From positions 1 through 64,000 of the forward strand of contig JAETRU010000006.1 in NCBI GenBank assembly GCA_021769965.1: a DNA stretch of 64,000 nt. Reading direction: 5' to 3'. The notes beneath the pieces were generated by a model, which was not told the origin of the DNA, searched no databases, and worked only from the letters and a program-made list of their open reading frames with translations. Origin of the DNA: Eubacterium sp. GTDB taxonomy: Bacteria > Bacillota > Clostridia > Peptostreptococcales > Anaerovoracaceae. Below, one piece after another: positions 41,730-49,466 of this stretch. The translations under genes were made by a program, and so were the position numbers. How positions within the stretch are numbered: position 1 is the first letter of the stretch; every line of letters starts with the position of its first letter.

Positions 41730-41777
41730 AATGTCTTCCTTTCTCTGTCATCCACAATAACATCCTTAATATCCGCC

Positions 41778-42515
41778 TCAGCAGCCGTAGGCTTTCTCCA
41801 GATTCTCCCGGCAGAGATAATAGAGCAGCGCGCCGGTCGCCAGCAGCAGGATATATTTGCCGATGATGAAACAGAACATCGCCGTCCCGGACAGCTCCAG
41901 CATTGCTACCAGCATCCTCCCGCCGAAAATGACTGCCGCCAGCAGCAGACCCGCGAACAGGATACAGGGAAAGTCCCCTGCCTTTGCCGCCAGATTCCCT
42001 GTAAACCGATGGATCAGATTCTGTGCCAGCACCATGTACATGCACCAGGCAAACTCCGCGATAAGCAGGCCTGCATAGCTGAGTCCTGCCAGGATGCCCA
42101 TCTGCGCCGGACTCAGTCCCGGTCCGAACAGCTGCTCTGTCATCTTCATAAAAAACTCCGGATCTATAAAGCTGCTTGACCTGAAATACAAAACGCACAC
42201 AGGTATCATCAGCGCTGCCAGCTGCGCTGTCTCCCATACCACCATGGCCAGCGCTTTGCCGATCAGCATATCCCTCGGTGACAGCGGAAGCATATGGTAG
42301 ATCTCTGACCCTTCCCCGTAAAGGCTCTTGCCGAAGATCTTAATCTGCGCCTTATATCCGCACACGATGAGCGGTATCATCAGAAAAACGCCGCCCAGCA
42401 GAAACATGATCGGATGAAGAACCAGAACCAGGCCTATGACAGCTGTAAACACGCTGGTTACCACGATCTCTTTCCTGATCAGATCCACATGGAGATTTAC
42501 CGACTTTTCGATCAT
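41778..42515 (-). CDS. ABC-2 permease subunit 1 of the WG/permease operon
   Basis: 245 aa from ATG 42515, chosen by alignment with permease 4 (MIEKSVNLHVDLIRKEI against MMKLIFAQTDLIKGEI) although the ribosome site GGAAGG is 16 nt away. A GTG at 42539 (track) is the alternative. Six to seven TM helices; post-TM2 motif YGEGSEIYHMLPLSPRDMLIGKALAM. Located directly after WG protein 1 (7-nt gap). Confidence 0.75.
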   Translation of the reverse strand: MIEKSVNLHVDLIRKEIVVTSVFTAVIGLVLVLHPIMFLLGGVFLMIPLIVCGYKAQIKIFGKSLYGEGSEIYHMLPLSPRDMLIGKALAMVVWETAQLAALMIPVCVLYFRSSSFIDPEFFMKMTEQLFGPGLSPAQMGILAGLSYAGLLIAEFAWCMYMVLAQNLIHRFTGNLAAKAGDFPCILFAGLLLAAVIFGGRMLVAMLELSGTAMFCFIIGKYILLLATGALLYYLCRENLEKAYGC

Positions 42516-42522
42516 TCTGAAA

Positions 42523-43809
42523 TCACTCAATCCTTCCACCTACTTTCAATATCCCCTCTTTGCTGTCTAAGTACACCACCGCCGCGTCCTCACCGCTGAA
42601 GGACGCGCTGCTGAAGACAGGATCGATGACCCAGCTTCCGTTATCGTCTATAATACCGAACTTCTTTCCGTCATAGCATACGGCCATGCCGTCTCTGTAC
42701 CAGCATTCTGCCAGATCTGCCGGCAGTTCACCACCGGCTTCATCCGGTCCGCAGATATCCGCGTCCAGAGGCTCTGCCAGCTTTTTCTCAAACAGCGTCC
42801 GGCCTGTCTGGTCGATGACGCGTACTTTCTCTTTTTCCCAAAGGAAAGCCTTCCCCTCTGTAAACCTGCTGCCGTAAAGGATATGCGGCGTCCTGATCTT
42901 CACCTGGCCGTCACGGTCAATATATCCGCTGATGATCTCGCCGTTTTCTTTCCATTTCGCATAGCACAGACCTTCGCTGAATCTGTCCATCCAGCTGAAA
43001 AGCGGTACTTCTTCTATGGGATCAAAGCGTTCATCCAGCATCCGAAGTCTGTCACTATTCCTTCTAACATAGCGTTCTTCCCCTAACGCTGCCAAATTAA
43101 ACCACGATACTTCTCCTGACCATTCTCTGATGATCTCTTTCCTTTCCGCGTCAAACAGCCGCCGGCTGCTGCCCACACGGGACTCCAGGAGAAAATACTT
43201 TCCTGTAACATGGCTGACGCTGGTATACAGATCCGGCCATTTGTCCAGTTTTTCCGTGTCATACAGAACCTGCCCTGATTTATCGACAGGAGCCTGCACA
43301 TCCACGCCGCTGTGCAGATCCGAAGGCTTCTCTACTATCGCGCAGCCACCAGAAAAAGCTGTGGCGGAATCGTAACGGGCTTTGATGACCACGTTGCCGT
43401 CAAGGTCTATGTAGCCCAGCTTCCCGCTCTTGCAATCCTGATACATCAGCAGTCCGTCTCCTTCACTGCCGGTATCCATATTAGAACTGATCCAGCCCAG
43501 AGACATGTCAAAGATGTCCATGGATTCAGGTATCTGCAAGGTGACTTTCCCGTTCCGTTCCATGATGATCTCCTTATTTCCCTTAAAAGCGCCGTACACT
43601 TCTCTGTCCGCGCCTCTGACAGCATGGATCCCGCTGTAGTCTTCGCTCAAAGGCAGGTACCACGCTTCCTTGGCCAGCTGATCCATCAGCTCCGCCTTTT
43701 TCTGCGCCCGCGCGTCTGCGTCCAGTGCCGACTGATAAGTCATGATCCCGGCTCCGATGCTGCACATTACCGCTGCCAGAGCCAGCAGTACATATGAGAT
43801 CCGCTTCAA
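42523..43809 (-). CDS. WG-repeat ectoprotein 1, probable TTG start
   Basis: 428 aa from TTG 43809, which has GGAGG 8 nt upstream; the track ATG (43824) has no ribosome site. Signal anchor RISYVLLALAAVMCSIGAGIMTYQ, then WYLPLSEDYSGI (shared block) and WG repeats: LGYIDLDGNVVIKARYDSATAFSGGCAIV, PVDKSGQVLYDTEKL, GYIDRDGQVKIRTPHILYGSRFTEGKAFLWEKEKVRVIDQTGRTLFEKKL, AVCYDGKKFGIIDDNGSWVIDPVF. First and longest of four paralogues, nearest the ATPase. Likely extracellular, membrane-tethered. Confidence 0.78.
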   Translation of the reverse strand: MKRISYVLLALAAVMCSIGAGIMTYQSALDADARAQKKAELMDQLAKEAWYLPLSEDYSGIHAVRGADREVYGAFKGNKEIIMERNGKVTLQIPESMDIFDMSLGWISSNMDTGSEGDGLLMYQDCKSGKLGYIDLDGNVVIKARYDSATAFSGGCAIVEKPSDLHSGVDVQAPVDKSGQVLYDTEKLDKWPDLYTSVSHVTGKYFLLESRVGSSRRLFDAERKEIIREWSGEVSWFNLAALGEERYVRRNSDRLRMLDERFDPIEEVPLFSWMDRFSEGLCYAKWKENGEIISGYIDRDGQVKIRTPHILYGSRFTEGKAFLWEKEKVRVIDQTGRTLFEKKLAEPLDADICGPDEAGGELPADLAECWYRDGMAVCYDGKKFGIIDDNGSWVIDPVFSSASFSGEDAAVVYLDSKEGILKVGGRIE

Positions 43810-43829
43810 CCGATCCACCTCCATCCATA

Positions 43830-44552
43830 CTAAAATACGGCTTTCATTGCTTCTTCCAGATTGCTTCCGTACCGGGACCTTATATCATCGCAGGAACCCT
43901 GCAGCGCTACCCGGCCTTCCCGCAGAACCACCACAGAATCAAACAGCCGCTCGATCTCTGAGATCAGATGGGTCGCCACCAGGATCGTCCCTTTAGAATC
44001 AAAATTTTCCAGTATGACATCCAGAACGCTGTCTCTTGCCTTGACATCCACGCCGCCCAGCGGTTCGTCCAGAAGATACAGCCTGGCACGTCTGCTCATG
44101 GCGAAGCTGATCTGAACTTTATCGATCATGCCCTTTGACATCTCTTTAAAAGGCGTTGTCATACCGATCTCAAAGCCCTCCATCAGCCGCGCGAACCGGT
44201 CAGCTTCGAAATCCTCAAAAAACTCGGCGTAGATCTCTTTGATCTCTTCTGCTGTACGTTTCAGTGAGAAAGCCGGCCGGTCCGGCAGATACGATACCTC
44301 CGCCTTACTCTTTGCCCCCGGTCTTTCCCCGTCGATCAAAACAGTTCCGTCATAGGCGGTGTACAGCCCCGCCAGGATCTTGATCAAAGTCGTTTTCCCG
44401 CTGCCGTTGGCGCCAAGCAGTCCGATGATCCGTCCCTCAGGGATCTCCAGATCGACGTTCTTCAGAGCCTGTACGCCTCCAAAGGCCTTGCAGAGGCCGC
44501 AGATCTTTACAATTGGCGGATTTTCCACCAGTTTCAGTTTCCGTTCTTCCAT
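43830..44552 (-). CDS. ABC transporter ATP-binding protein of the WG/permease operon
   Basis: 240 aa, no extra C-terminal domain. Walker A GLLGANGSGKTT (about 44), Walker B LYLLDEPLGGVD (about 162), switch His (ATHLISE). The signature is degenerate, MSKGMIDKVQISFAMSRRARL in place of LSGGQ, as in YtrB/YtrE-like ATPases. Follows the GntR regulator by 11 nt and precedes four WG/permease pairs; it is the only ATPase, so it must serve all four permeases. Infer a YtrBCDEF-like exporter acting at the envelope. Confidence 0.92.
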   Translation of the reverse strand: MEERKLKLVENPPIVKICGLCKAFGGVQALKNVDLEIPEGRIIGLLGANGSGKTTLIKILAGLYTAYDGTVLIDGERPGAKSKAEVSYLPDRPAFSLKRTAEEIKEIYAEFFEDFEADRFARLMEGFEIGMTTPFKEMSKGMIDKVQISFAMSRRARLYLLDEPLGGVDVKARDSVLDVILENFDSKGTILVATHLISEIERLFDSVVVLREGRVALQGSCDDIRSRYGSNLEEAMKAVF

Positions 44553-44563
44553 CGTGCATCCCC

Positions 44564-44950
44564 CTATACAGCTGTATCTGCGTCAGCGTCCTCTACTTCA
44601 GCCTCTCGAAAAAAATCCTCGATCTGTTCCCTCGTAAATCCCATGTTCCGCATTTTCTGCAGAAACTCTCTGACGATCTCCTCTGCCGCTTCTCTGCGGG
44701 CAGCGTCTATGATCCCCGTATCCTTTGTAACAAAGCGTCCTGTCGTTCTTTCTGATATCAGCAGCCCTTCCCGTTCCAGTTCTGACAAAGCTCGCTGCAT
44801 AGTATTGGGATTGACCCCGAAGTCTTCGGCCAGCTCCCGCACCGTAGCGATCTTTTCCCCTGCCGCCAGCTCGCCGGATACGATAGCCGCCCTGATCTTA
44901 TCCATGATCTGCATATAAATCGGAAGGTTTTCATTTAACAGTGTGTCCAT
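44564..44950 (-). CDS. GntR-family repressor, YtrA subfamily
   Basis: 128 aa, the short YtrA type without a large effector domain. Winged helix: PIYMQIMDKIRAAIVSGELAAGEKIATVRELAEDFGVNPNTMQRALSELEREGLLISERTTGRFVTKD, then a short dimer helix region (EAAEEIVREFLQKMRNMGFTREQIEDFF). YtrA in Bacillus represses an ABC exporter induced by lipid-II-binding antibiotics; the same logic is inferred here. First gene of the operon; a 13-bp-arm palindrome sits 41 bp upstream of its start. Confidence 0.92.
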   Translation of the reverse strand: MDTLLNENLPIYMQIMDKIRAAIVSGELAAGEKIATVRELAEDFGVNPNTMQRALSELEREGLLISERTTGRFVTKDTGIIDAARREAAEEIVREFLQKMRNMGFTREQIEDFFREAEVEDADADTAV

Positions 44951-44991
44951 ATCTCTTCCTTTCCCGGCTCTGCCCGCAATTGCAGAACTCG

Positions 44992-45023
44992 TATTATTGT
45001 ATTATCTAATTAATACAATAATA
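44992..45023 (-). promoter_or_regulatory. Palindromic operator upstream of the GntR/WG operon
   Basis: TATTATTGTATTA-TCTAAT-TAATACAATAATA: perfect 13-bp arms around 6 bp. It is placed over the promoter region of the ytrA-like gene and is the obvious autorepressor site. Confidence 0.8.
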
Positions 45024-45134
45024 TATCCGCATCGCTTTGTCAATAGGGAAACGAGTAAAATATTGATTTTTCTGACACTGATGTTACTATTCACAGTCAA
45101 TCTGCGCCGCCGCTTTTTTTGCCTTTTTGCGCTC

Positions 45135-45374
45135 ATACGGCGTTCCCTTCCTTTCCCGCGCCACTTTTTCGCAGTATTTTACAGCTATACGGCGCGCAAA
45201 GTCGGATATAAGCTTGCTTTAGCGGTTTCTTTGCAGTTATGCGGCGCATACAAACTGAAAATATCTGTACAGCAGAGTGCAGCGCGCCGTATAGATGCGT
45301 TATGGATCATAAATGTGGCGCGAGCCAGATAAGGCGCGCCGTATGAAACGCTTTTTCCGCAAAATATGGCGCGC
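45135..45374. repeat. Array D: TAYGGCGCGC dispersed inverted repeats
   Basis: The 500-bp gap 45024-45548 has no gene. It carries five plus-orientation copies of (T)ATAYGGCG(CGC) at about 45135, 45186, 45239, 45313 and 45364, and two inverted copies GCGCGCCGTAT at 45282 and 45333; neighbours in opposite sense could form hairpins. Unlike arrays A-C in sequence. Confidence 0.6.
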
Positions 45375-45454
45375 AGGCCATTGGCTGTAAATCATAACAG
45401 TTGGAAGGCTGCAGTCGTCTGATCTGCTGCATCAAGGAGAATCGAAAATGGGAC

Positions 45455-45497
45455 TAAATAGAAAGAACCACAAAACACCATTTGTCTTGTGGTTCTT
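45455..45497 (-). terminator. Terminator of the aminotransferase/ECF transcript
   Basis: Perfect 11-bp arms AAGAACCACAA / TTGTGGTTCTT (45463-45497) with a 13-nt loop, followed on the minus strand by TTTCTATTTAG. Confidence 0.75.
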
Positions 45498-45548
45498 ATA
45501 TCACATATATGATTGGCTGTAACGCAATTTTCTTTGTGCTGCCGCGCC

Positions 45549-46682
45549 CTATGCCAGCGCACCGTTAAACACGTCTTCCATGTTGCAGCTTACAGCTATG
45601 CCCAGCTTTTCCAGGGTACCCTGCAGGGCAGCCAGAGTCTCCGCCACCTTTTCAGGATACGCGTTTTCTCCCATGTGTCCGATGCGGACCACCTTGCCTG
45701 CCAGCACGTCGAAGCAGCCGGAGATCATGATGTTGTAGTCCTTCTCCATACCTTCCAGGATCTGTTTGTCTGTTACCCCTTCCGGCACCTCCAGAACGGT
45801 CACTGTATTGGAATAGCCCGACTCCAGATACAGCTTCAGTCCTCCTGCTGTCAGCGCTTTCCTCGCAGCGGCTGCCACCCTGCCGTGACGCTCATAGATG
45901 GTCTCTTCCTCTTTCATGAAGTTATCCAGAGCAGTCCGCAGTCCCGTGATATCGCTGATCGGCATGGTATACGGAAATTCCTGTTTTTCGTAGTAATCTC
46001 TGAAGATCAGAATGTTGGCATAGAAGGACGCGATCGGTGTCTTCCTGTCTGCCATGGCCTCAAAGGCTCTGTCAGAGACCCACAGCATGGTCAGTCCCGG
46101 GGGAGCCGACAGCGCTTTCTGGGAACCGCCGCAGAGAATATCGATCTTGCTGTTTGCCACATCTAAAGGCTCACCGAATATGCCGGCCACAGAATCGGCC
46201 ACAGTCATGATGCCGTAACTGTCCAGCAGACGGCTGATAGCGGGCACGTCGTTGATGACGCCGCTTGGCGTATCACAATGAACGACCGTAGCGTATTTGA
46301 AGTCGTGATCGTTGGCCAGAAACGCTTTGATCTCCTCAAGGTTCACAGGATTACGGTAGTCCGACGTGTACATCACAGGCTGACCGCCGTATATTTTTAC
46401 AAAATCAGCAAAGCCCTTGCCGAAGATGCCGTTGTCGATGACCAGCACTCTGTCGCCCGGCTCAGTCAAAGAAGCGCAGGCCGCTTCCAGACCCAGGATA
46501 CCCTCGCCGCCCAGGATCAGAGCGCGGTTTTTGGTGTGTAACGCCTCGGAAAGGAGCTGGCAGGTCTCTTTGTAATAGTCGAAAAAGGCCGGATCCAGAT
46601 CCGGATTGGTGCAGGGAAGGCTCCTTGCCATTCTAACATTTTCTCTGACCTGAGTAGGTCCTGCCGTCATGATTTTGTACAT
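45549..46682 (-). CDS. Class V aminotransferase (alanine-glyoxylate / serine-pyruvate type)
   Basis: 377 aa PLP enzyme. N-terminal MTAGPTQVRENVRMA is the AGXT/SPT-family start; HCDTPSGVINDVPAISRLLDSYGIMTVADSVAGIFG contains the cofactor aspartate and ILCGGSQKALSAPPGLTMLWVS the Schiff-base lysine. C-terminal SGCFDVLAGKVVRIGHMG carries the substrate Arg. Substrate may be alanine, serine or phosphonate-type amines; not resolved. It follows an ECF S-component by 15 nt, so the transported vitamin or metabolite may be related to PLP or to its substrate. Confidence 0.85.
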   Translation of the reverse strand: MYKIMTAGPTQVRENVRMARSLPCTNPDLDPAFFDYYKETCQLLSEALHTKNRALILGGEGILGLEAACASLTEPGDRVLVIDNGIFGKGFADFVKIYGGQPVMYTSDYRNPVNLEEIKAFLANDHDFKYATVVHCDTPSGVINDVPAISRLLDSYGIMTVADSVAGIFGEPLDVANSKIDILCGGSQKALSAPPGLTMLWVSDRAFEAMADRKTPIASFYANILIFRDYYEKQEFPYTMPISDITGLRTALDNFMKEEETIYERHGRVAAAARKALTAGGLKLYLESGYSNTVTVLEVPEGVTDKQILEGMEKDYNIMISGCFDVLAGKVVRIGHMGENAYPEKVAETLAALQGTLEKLGIAVSCNMEDVFNGALA

Positions 46683-46697
46683 AGATTTACCTCGCTT

Positions 46698-47228
46698 TTA
46701 TTTAATGAATTTTCTCAGCTGCTGGATGAACAGGAGCACCACGATACCTGCGAATCCGACCTGAATGATGTTTCCAGGAATGGAACCCAGCGGCGCGGCC
46801 CAGTTTCCAAACAGAATGACTTCAGCAATATAGTAGCCGGCCACCTTGATGATGACCGCCATGATTACGGAAGCGATATTGTTCAGCATCATGGACGAAA
46901 ACGGCTTTTTCTCAGCAAACCAGCCGATAACATAGCCCATCAGTCCTACGATGACAAAGGTGAACGGGGCCCATGCGGTCCAGCCGCTCATCAGATCAAA
47001 GAGCGCCATGCCGAAAGCTCCGGCAATGGCTCCGGTCTTGCGTCCGAAGAGCATGCCGCCGACGAAAAGAGGCACGTTGCCCAGATGGATCAGACCGCCG
47101 CTTCCGACCAGAGGCAGACGGATATTGATCAGCCACGTAGCGACAAAGGTCAGCGCGATAAACAGGGCGTCGACGACCAGCTCATAGGTTTTGCTTTTTT
47201 GTGTTCGTGTATGTTCCATTGTAGTCAT
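46698..47228 (-). CDS. ECF transporter S component
   Basis: 176 aa from ATG 47228 (AAGGAAGAATATATT). Five to six TM helices. ALFIALTFVATWLINIRLPLVGSGGLIHLGNVPLFVGGMLFGRKTGAIAGAFGMALFDLMSG is the substrate-binding S-component signature (…G..i.lgn.p…g…G…G…). It needs the shared EcfA/A'/T module, which is not in the window. The ligand is unknown; the adjacent PLP aminotransferase hints at a B6-type or pathway metabolite. No riboswitch was recognised in the 200 bp upstream. Confidence 0.85.
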   Translation of the reverse strand: MTTMEHTRTQKSKTYELVVDALFIALTFVATWLINIRLPLVGSGGLIHLGNVPLFVGGMLFGRKTGAIAGAFGMALFDLMSGWTAWAPFTFVIVGLMGYVIGWFAEKKPFSSMMLNNIASVIMAVIIKVAGYYIAEVILFGNWAAPLGSIPGNIIQVGFAGIVVLLFIQQLRKFIK

Positions 47229-47360
47229 AATATATTCTTCCTTTGCAGTAATTCTTTTCATTCACTTGCCGGCAAGATTATCATAACGCAGAATTGATTG
47301 CTTTTAAATAGTCAATTTTATATTTTTTATTATGAACAGTCTGGATATATTTCCAGGTAA

Positions 47361-47394
47361 AACAAAACTGTACCTCGTTTATAGAGGTACAGTT
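47361..47394 (-). terminator. Terminator after the nhaC operon
   Basis: Perfect 11-bp stem AACTGTACCTC / GAGGTACAGTT with 7-nt loop, followed on the minus strand by TTTGTTTTACC. Confidence 0.88.
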
Positions 47395-47431
47395 CGATTA
47401 CAGTTTTACTACAGCCGCGCTGTTTTGTAAT

Positions 47432-47845
47432 TTACTTCACATTTTCAATATGGATATCCGGTTTCACACTTTTGGCCAGATCCAGCACTGCCTCAAGTTC
47501 TCTTTTTCGAAACACCAGTCTTCTGGACATGACATCTCTGAGAAAGTGGAGCACCACATAGCCCGGATCCGCTACATACTCGATGTGAATATCCGTGATT
47601 TCCTCAAAAGGCCATACGATTTTGTGCCTGTACACGATAAAGTCATATGCCAGAACAACGCCTTCTCTGCTGATGTAGGTCTCCTTCTGAAAGATCACCG
47701 CAAGCAGCAGCACCACGCCGATGACTGCAGAGTATTTTACGGTAGAGTAAAAACTGAATCCGATCAGCGCCGCACCGAATATGATCGCCGCAAACTTTGT
47801 GGACTTTCGCATTGCCCTGTCATCATATGCCTTTATCTTATCCAT
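47432..47845 (-). CDS. Small membrane protein with PH-like C-terminal domain
   Basis: 137 aa. Two TM helices (STKFAAIIFGAALIGFSFYS and SAVIGVVLLLAVIF), then a soluble part (YISREGVVLAYDFIVYRHKIVWPFEEITDIHIEYVADPGYVVLHFLRDVMSRRLVF) with the strand pattern of bacterial PH / bPH domains. Overlaps the 3' end of nhaC by 8 nt (GAAAGGCAGAAAGACGTA ribosome site), so it is made with the antiporter and may modulate it. I know no named family. Confidence 0.6.
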   Translation of the reverse strand: MDKIKAYDDRAMRKSTKFAAIIFGAALIGFSFYSTVKYSAVIGVVLLLAVIFQKETYISREGVVLAYDFIVYRHKIVWPFEEITDIHIEYVADPGYVVLHFLRDVMSRRLVFRKRELEAVLDLAKSVKPDIHIENVK

Positions 47846-49295
47846 TACGTCTTTCTGCCTTTCTCTTTGCTTTCAGTTCTTTAACTTCTGCTCTGGACTT
47901 GCCGTCGTACTCCTTGTACTTGATGCCGATGCCCAGATAAGAAATTACGACTGCCAGAACCGGATTGATCAGGTTCATAAATGCGTACGGCATAAATGCC
48001 CAGTTGGATACGCCTAAGGTCGCAGACTGATAAGCGCCGCAGCCGTTCCACGGAATCATCGGTGACCAGAGAGTCGCGCCGTCTTCCGTTGTTCTGGACA
48101 GAAAGCTTCTGCTCAGTCCTCTTTCGTCAAAGGCTTTCATGTACATTCTGCCCGGTACCAGGATCGCCAGATACTGGTCAGTCAGCACCACATCACAGAT
48201 GATACCGGTCACGATGGTGCACAGTACCAGACCGCCGACACTCTTTACTCTTCTGACAAGACCGCCCAGGAGCACTTCGATAAATCCGCATTTTTCCAGT
48301 ACGCCGCCAAAGAACAGGGCGAACATGATCAGGGAGATGGTCCACATCATGGAATCGATACCGCCTCTGTTGAGCAGGCTGTCAGTTACCTCATTGCCGG
48401 ATTCAATGCTGAAACCTGTCTGCATGCCGCCAAACACCTCAGGGAAGCTTGCGCCCTGCGCGATCATCGCTACCGCGGCGCCGCAGACTGCTGCAAGAAG
48501 CAGGGACGGAATTGCCGGAATCTTTTTCACCGCACCGAAAATTACCACCAGTACCGGCAGCATGATCCAAGGTGACAGATAGAAGTTATCTGCGATCGCG
48601 TTCTGAATGTCCAGCGCCAGAGAAGCGTCATAGCCGGATTCATCGATAACGATAGCGCCTACGATGCCGTACAACACCAGAGAGATCAAGAATGATGGAA
48701 TCGTCGTTGTCATCATGGCTGACACATGATCATACAGCGGTGTCTCCGCGCCTGCCGCAGCAACATTGGTACTGTCAGACAAAGGAGACAGCTTGTCTCC
48801 GGTATACGCGCCGGAAATGACCATACCTGCTGCCAGCGCCGGATTGATGCCAAGACCCATGGCGATACCCATCAGCGCAACACCTACGGTACCAGAAGCA
48901 GTCCAGGAAGATCCTGTCGCCAGACCTACAATTGCAGTCAGAATTGCGCCAACCACCAGAAATGCACCCGGTGAAATGATCTTCAGACCATAATAAACCA
49001 TGGCAGGCATGGTGCCGGACCAGACCCAGGAACCGATCAGCATGCCGACGCACATGATGATCAGGAAAGCTTCCACTGTTCTGCGGATACTGTCAAAAGC
49101 GCCTGCCGCGATATCCGCCCATCCGTAGCCGCATTTAACGGCAACTAACGACGCCACTACACAGGACGCGATAATCGGCATGTGCGGATCCAGTCCCCAT
49201 TTTACCGTACTTAGAATAATAATGACCATCATAAAGATAATTGGTATAAGGGCTTCCCATACTTTAGGAAGTCTCGGGGTTCTTTTTTTTCCCAT
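47838..49295 (-). CDS. nhaC: NhaC-family Na+/H+ (or organic acid) antiporter
   Basis: 485 aa from ATG 49295 (AAGGAGGATTTTTTC). Twelve or so TM helices; NhaC hallmarks LATGSSWTASGTVGVALMGIAMGLGINPALAAGMVISGAYTGDKLSPLSDSTNVAAA and TEDGATLWSPMIPWNGCGAYQSATLGV. Members exchange Na+/H+ or, in MleN, malate-lactate with Na+/H+. Here transcription looks sigma-54 dependent (promoter 49337, palindrome 49449) and the neighbouring kinase has a solute-binding sensor, which favours an organic-acid or amino-acid-linked role over plain sodium homeostasis; that is inference. Confidence 0.88.
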   Translation of the reverse strand: MGKKRTPRLPKVWEALIPIIFMMVIIILSTVKWGLDPHMPIIASCVVASLVAVKCGYGWADIAAGAFDSIRRTVEAFLIIMCVGMLIGSWVWSGTMPAMVYYGLKIISPGAFLVVGAILTAIVGLATGSSWTASGTVGVALMGIAMGLGINPALAAGMVISGAYTGDKLSPLSDSTNVAAAGAETPLYDHVSAMMTTTIPSFLISLVLYGIVGAIVIDESGYDASLALDIQNAIADNFYLSPWIMLPVLVVIFGAVKKIPAIPSLLLAAVCGAAVAMIAQGASFPEVFGGMQTGFSIESGNEVTDSLLNRGGIDSMMWTISLIMFALFFGGVLEKCGFIEVLLGGLVRRVKSVGGLVLCTIVTGIICDVVLTDQYLAILVPGRMYMKAFDERGLSRSFLSRTTEDGATLWSPMIPWNGCGAYQSATLGVSNWAFMPYAFMNLINPVLAVVISYLGIGIKYKEYDGKSRAEVKELKAKRKAERRNG

Positions 49296-49336
49296 GAAAA
49301 AATCCTCCTTAAATAAATATTGCTGATACATTTAAG

Positions 49337-49352
49337 AGCAAGAATTATGCCA
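49337..49352 (-). promoter_or_regulatory. Sigma-54 (-24/-12) promoter of nhaC
   Basis: Minus strand TGGCAT-AATTC-TTGCT, with GG and GC exactly 10 nt apart as in TGGCAC-N5-TTGCW. It lies 42 nt upstream of the nhaC start and next to a sigma-54 activator gene. Confidence 0.8.
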
Positions 49353-49448
49353 CAGGCACAGATCCGCCATTTTTCACGGGTTTCCGCCTTTCTCTTCCTC
49401 GTGCGCCTCGCCAGTTATGAAATTTTCTTCCCGGTTCTGATTCAAATC

Positions 49449-49466
49449 CGTGAAATTTATTTCACG
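49449..49466. promoter_or_regulatory. Candidate upstream activating site (palindrome) for nhaC
   Basis: CGTGAAATTTATTTCACG, an 18-bp near-perfect palindrome about 100 bp upstream of the -24/-12 element; it contains the stop codon of the regulator gene. A half-site TTTTTCACGGG occurs near 49372. Confidence 0.65.
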
